From Antedon mediterranea (Eukaryota > Echinodermata > Crinoidea > Comatulida > Antedonidae), in contig NC_092670.1 of assembly GCF_964355755.1 (NCBI RefSeq), positions 28,261,795 to 28,325,794 on the forward strand: a stretch of DNA of 64,000 nt, given 5' to 3'. Both the position numbers and the translations under genes were made by a program. Positions 62,501-64,000 of the stretch are shown here, piece by piece (within the stretch, counting starts at the first letter, position 1; every line of letters starts with the position of its first letter). The notes beneath the pieces were generated by a model. It ran no database searches, had not been told where the DNA came from, and was given only the letters and a program-made list of their open reading frames with translations.

Positions 62501-64000
62501 ACAAAATGGTGTAAAACGTCTCCAAATGCGATTTGAAGCTATTGTAAGCACTTTGGTGTTTTTATGTTAACAAGTTTTTTTGAAAATCACAAAATGGTGT
62601 AAAACGTCTCCAAATGCGATTTTAAGCTATTCTAAGCAATTTGGTGTTTTTATGTTAACAAGTTTTTTCGAAAATCACAAAATGGTCTAAAACGTCTCCA
62701 AATGCGATTTGAAGCTATTCTGTACACTTTACTGTTTTTTCTGAATAATTTTTGTCGAAATGCTCAAAATGGTCAAAAACGTTTTCAAATACGATATTAA
62801 GCTATTTTGTGCTCTTTGATGTTTTTGTGTGAAAAGTTTTATCGAAATGCTTAAAATGTTCTAAAACGGTTTCTAATGTGATTTTAAGCACTTTGATGTT
62901 TTTATGTTAACGAATTTTTTCGAAAATCACAAAATGGTCTAAAATGTCTCCAAATGCGATTTCAAGCTATTCTTAGCACTTTGGTGTTTTATGTTAACAA
63001 GTTTTTTCGAAAATCACAAAATGGTCTAAAACGTCTCCAAATGCGATTTGAAGCTTTTCTAAGCTTACTTTGGTGTTTTTATGTTTAGGAGTTTTTTCGA
63101 AAATCACAAAATGGTCTAAAACGTCTCCAAATTCGATTTGAAGCTATTCTAAGCACTTTGGTGTTTTTATGTTAACAACTTTTTTAGAAAATCACAAAAT
63201 GGTCTAAAACGGTTTCTAATGTGATTTTAAGCACTTTGATGTTTTTATGTTAACAACTTTTTTAGAAAATCACAAAATGGTCTAAAACGTCTCCAAATGC
63301 GATTTGAAGCAATTCTAAGCACTTTGGTGTTTTTATGGTAACGAGTTTTTTTGAATATCACAAAATGGTCTAAAATGTCTCCAAATGCGATTTGAAGCTT
63401 TTCTAAGCACTTTGGTGTTTTTATGTTTACAAGTTTTTTTCGAAAATCACAAAATGGTCTAAAACGGCTCCAAATGCGATTTGAAGCTATTCTAAGCACT
63501 TTGGTGTTTTTATGTTAACAAGTTTTTTCGAAAATCACAAAATGGTCTAAAATGTCTCCAAATGCGATTTGAAGCTTTTCTAAGCACTTTGGTGTTTTTA
63601 TGTTTACAAGTTTTTTCGAAAATCACAAAATGGTCTAAAACGGCTCCAAATGCGATTTGAAGCTATTTTAAGCACTTTGGTGTTTTTGTGTAACCAAGTT
63701 TTTTCGAAAATCACAAAAGGGTCTAAAATGTCTCAAAATGCGATTTGAAGCTATTCTGTACACTTTGATGTTTTTATGTTAACAAGTTTTTCGAAAGTCA
63801 CAAAATGGTCTAAAACGTCTCCAAATGCGATTTGAAGCTATTCTAAGCACTTTGGTGTTTTTATGTTAACAAGTTTTTTCGAAAATCACAAAATGCTCTA
63901 AAACGTCTCCAAATGCGATTTGAAGCTATTCTGTACACTTTACTGTTTTTTGTGAATAATTTTTGTCGAAATGCTCAAAATGGTCAAAAACGTTTTTAAA
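59575..64000 (+). repeat. 88-bp satellite, higher-order tandem array, right block
   Basis: The same satellite resumes in the same orientation after the island and runs to the window edge, about 50 monomers by length. The first monomer fragment starts CTCCAAATGTG and completes the one broken at 54105. It continues with the AAATTGG and GTGTAACCAAG variants expected for that place in the higher-order unit. The stretch 62.3-63.0 kb matches 40.7-41.4 kb at an offset of 21,625. The stretch 63245-64000 matches 45858-46613 at an offset of 17,387. No gene or RNA gene was seen. Confidence 0.97.

Overview
The window is almost entirely a eukaryotic tandem satellite, about 32% GC, built on an 88-bp monomer. 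It runs head-to-tail in one orientation from 1 to 54105 and again from 59575 to 64000. It is not a bacterial or viral gene region. The ORFs inside the satellite are translations of the repeat itself. I saw no rRNA, tRNA, CRISPR array or operon. The repeat content, the GT-AG exons in the island and the many AGGCCTAG-type motifs suggest an animal genome. I lean towards a marine invertebrate, possibly a deuterostome, but with low confidence.

Satellite, 1-54105. Four main monomer classes alternate: canonical A (88 bp), B (87 bp, altered 3' half), C (87 bp, most diverged) and D (78 bp, a 10-bp deletion). B-C-D forms a fixed 252-bp cassette separated by a variable number of A-type monomers. Spacing between successive C monomers in the first 6 kb is therefore close to 252+88n, with n = 2, 3, 4, 5 or 8. 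Further levels of duplication sit on top: tandem copies of 607, 857 and 1,044 bp, and blocks repeated at offsets of about 2.8, 6.2, 9.9, 12.4 and 19.4 kb. The region of roughly 33-47 kb uses a partly different set of monomer variants.

Island, 54106-59574 (5,469 bp). Non-satellite DNA interrupts one satellite monomer. It has short terminal inverted repeats starting CACAGCTGTT, an inner inverted block, and a CTCC target duplication. The satellite resumes exactly where it broke off, and uninterrupted paralogous sites exist, for example at 49004-49007. The island is therefore best read as a cut-and-paste DNA transposon, probably non-autonomous because no transposase is visible. Inside it are four copies of an approximately 464-bp tandem repeat (54642-57243). 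Copy 2 is split by a 791-bp Mutator-like MITE (55499-56289) with 148-bp inverted repeats and a 9-bp target duplication. On the minus strand there is a probable five-exon gene for a small coiled-coil protein (57407-58984) that I do not recognise. A CpG-rich, TATA-containing segment near 58970-59060 may be its promoter.

Satellite, 59575-64000. The array continues in the same orientation. Its first part completes the interrupted higher-order unit. Its later part resembles 40.6-41.4 kb and 45.9-46.6 kb.

The main point of interest is a layered insertion history: Mutator-like MITE within tandem repeat, within a gene-bearing transposon, within a higher-order satellite that may be centromeric or pericentromeric. 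Centromere identity is inference only.
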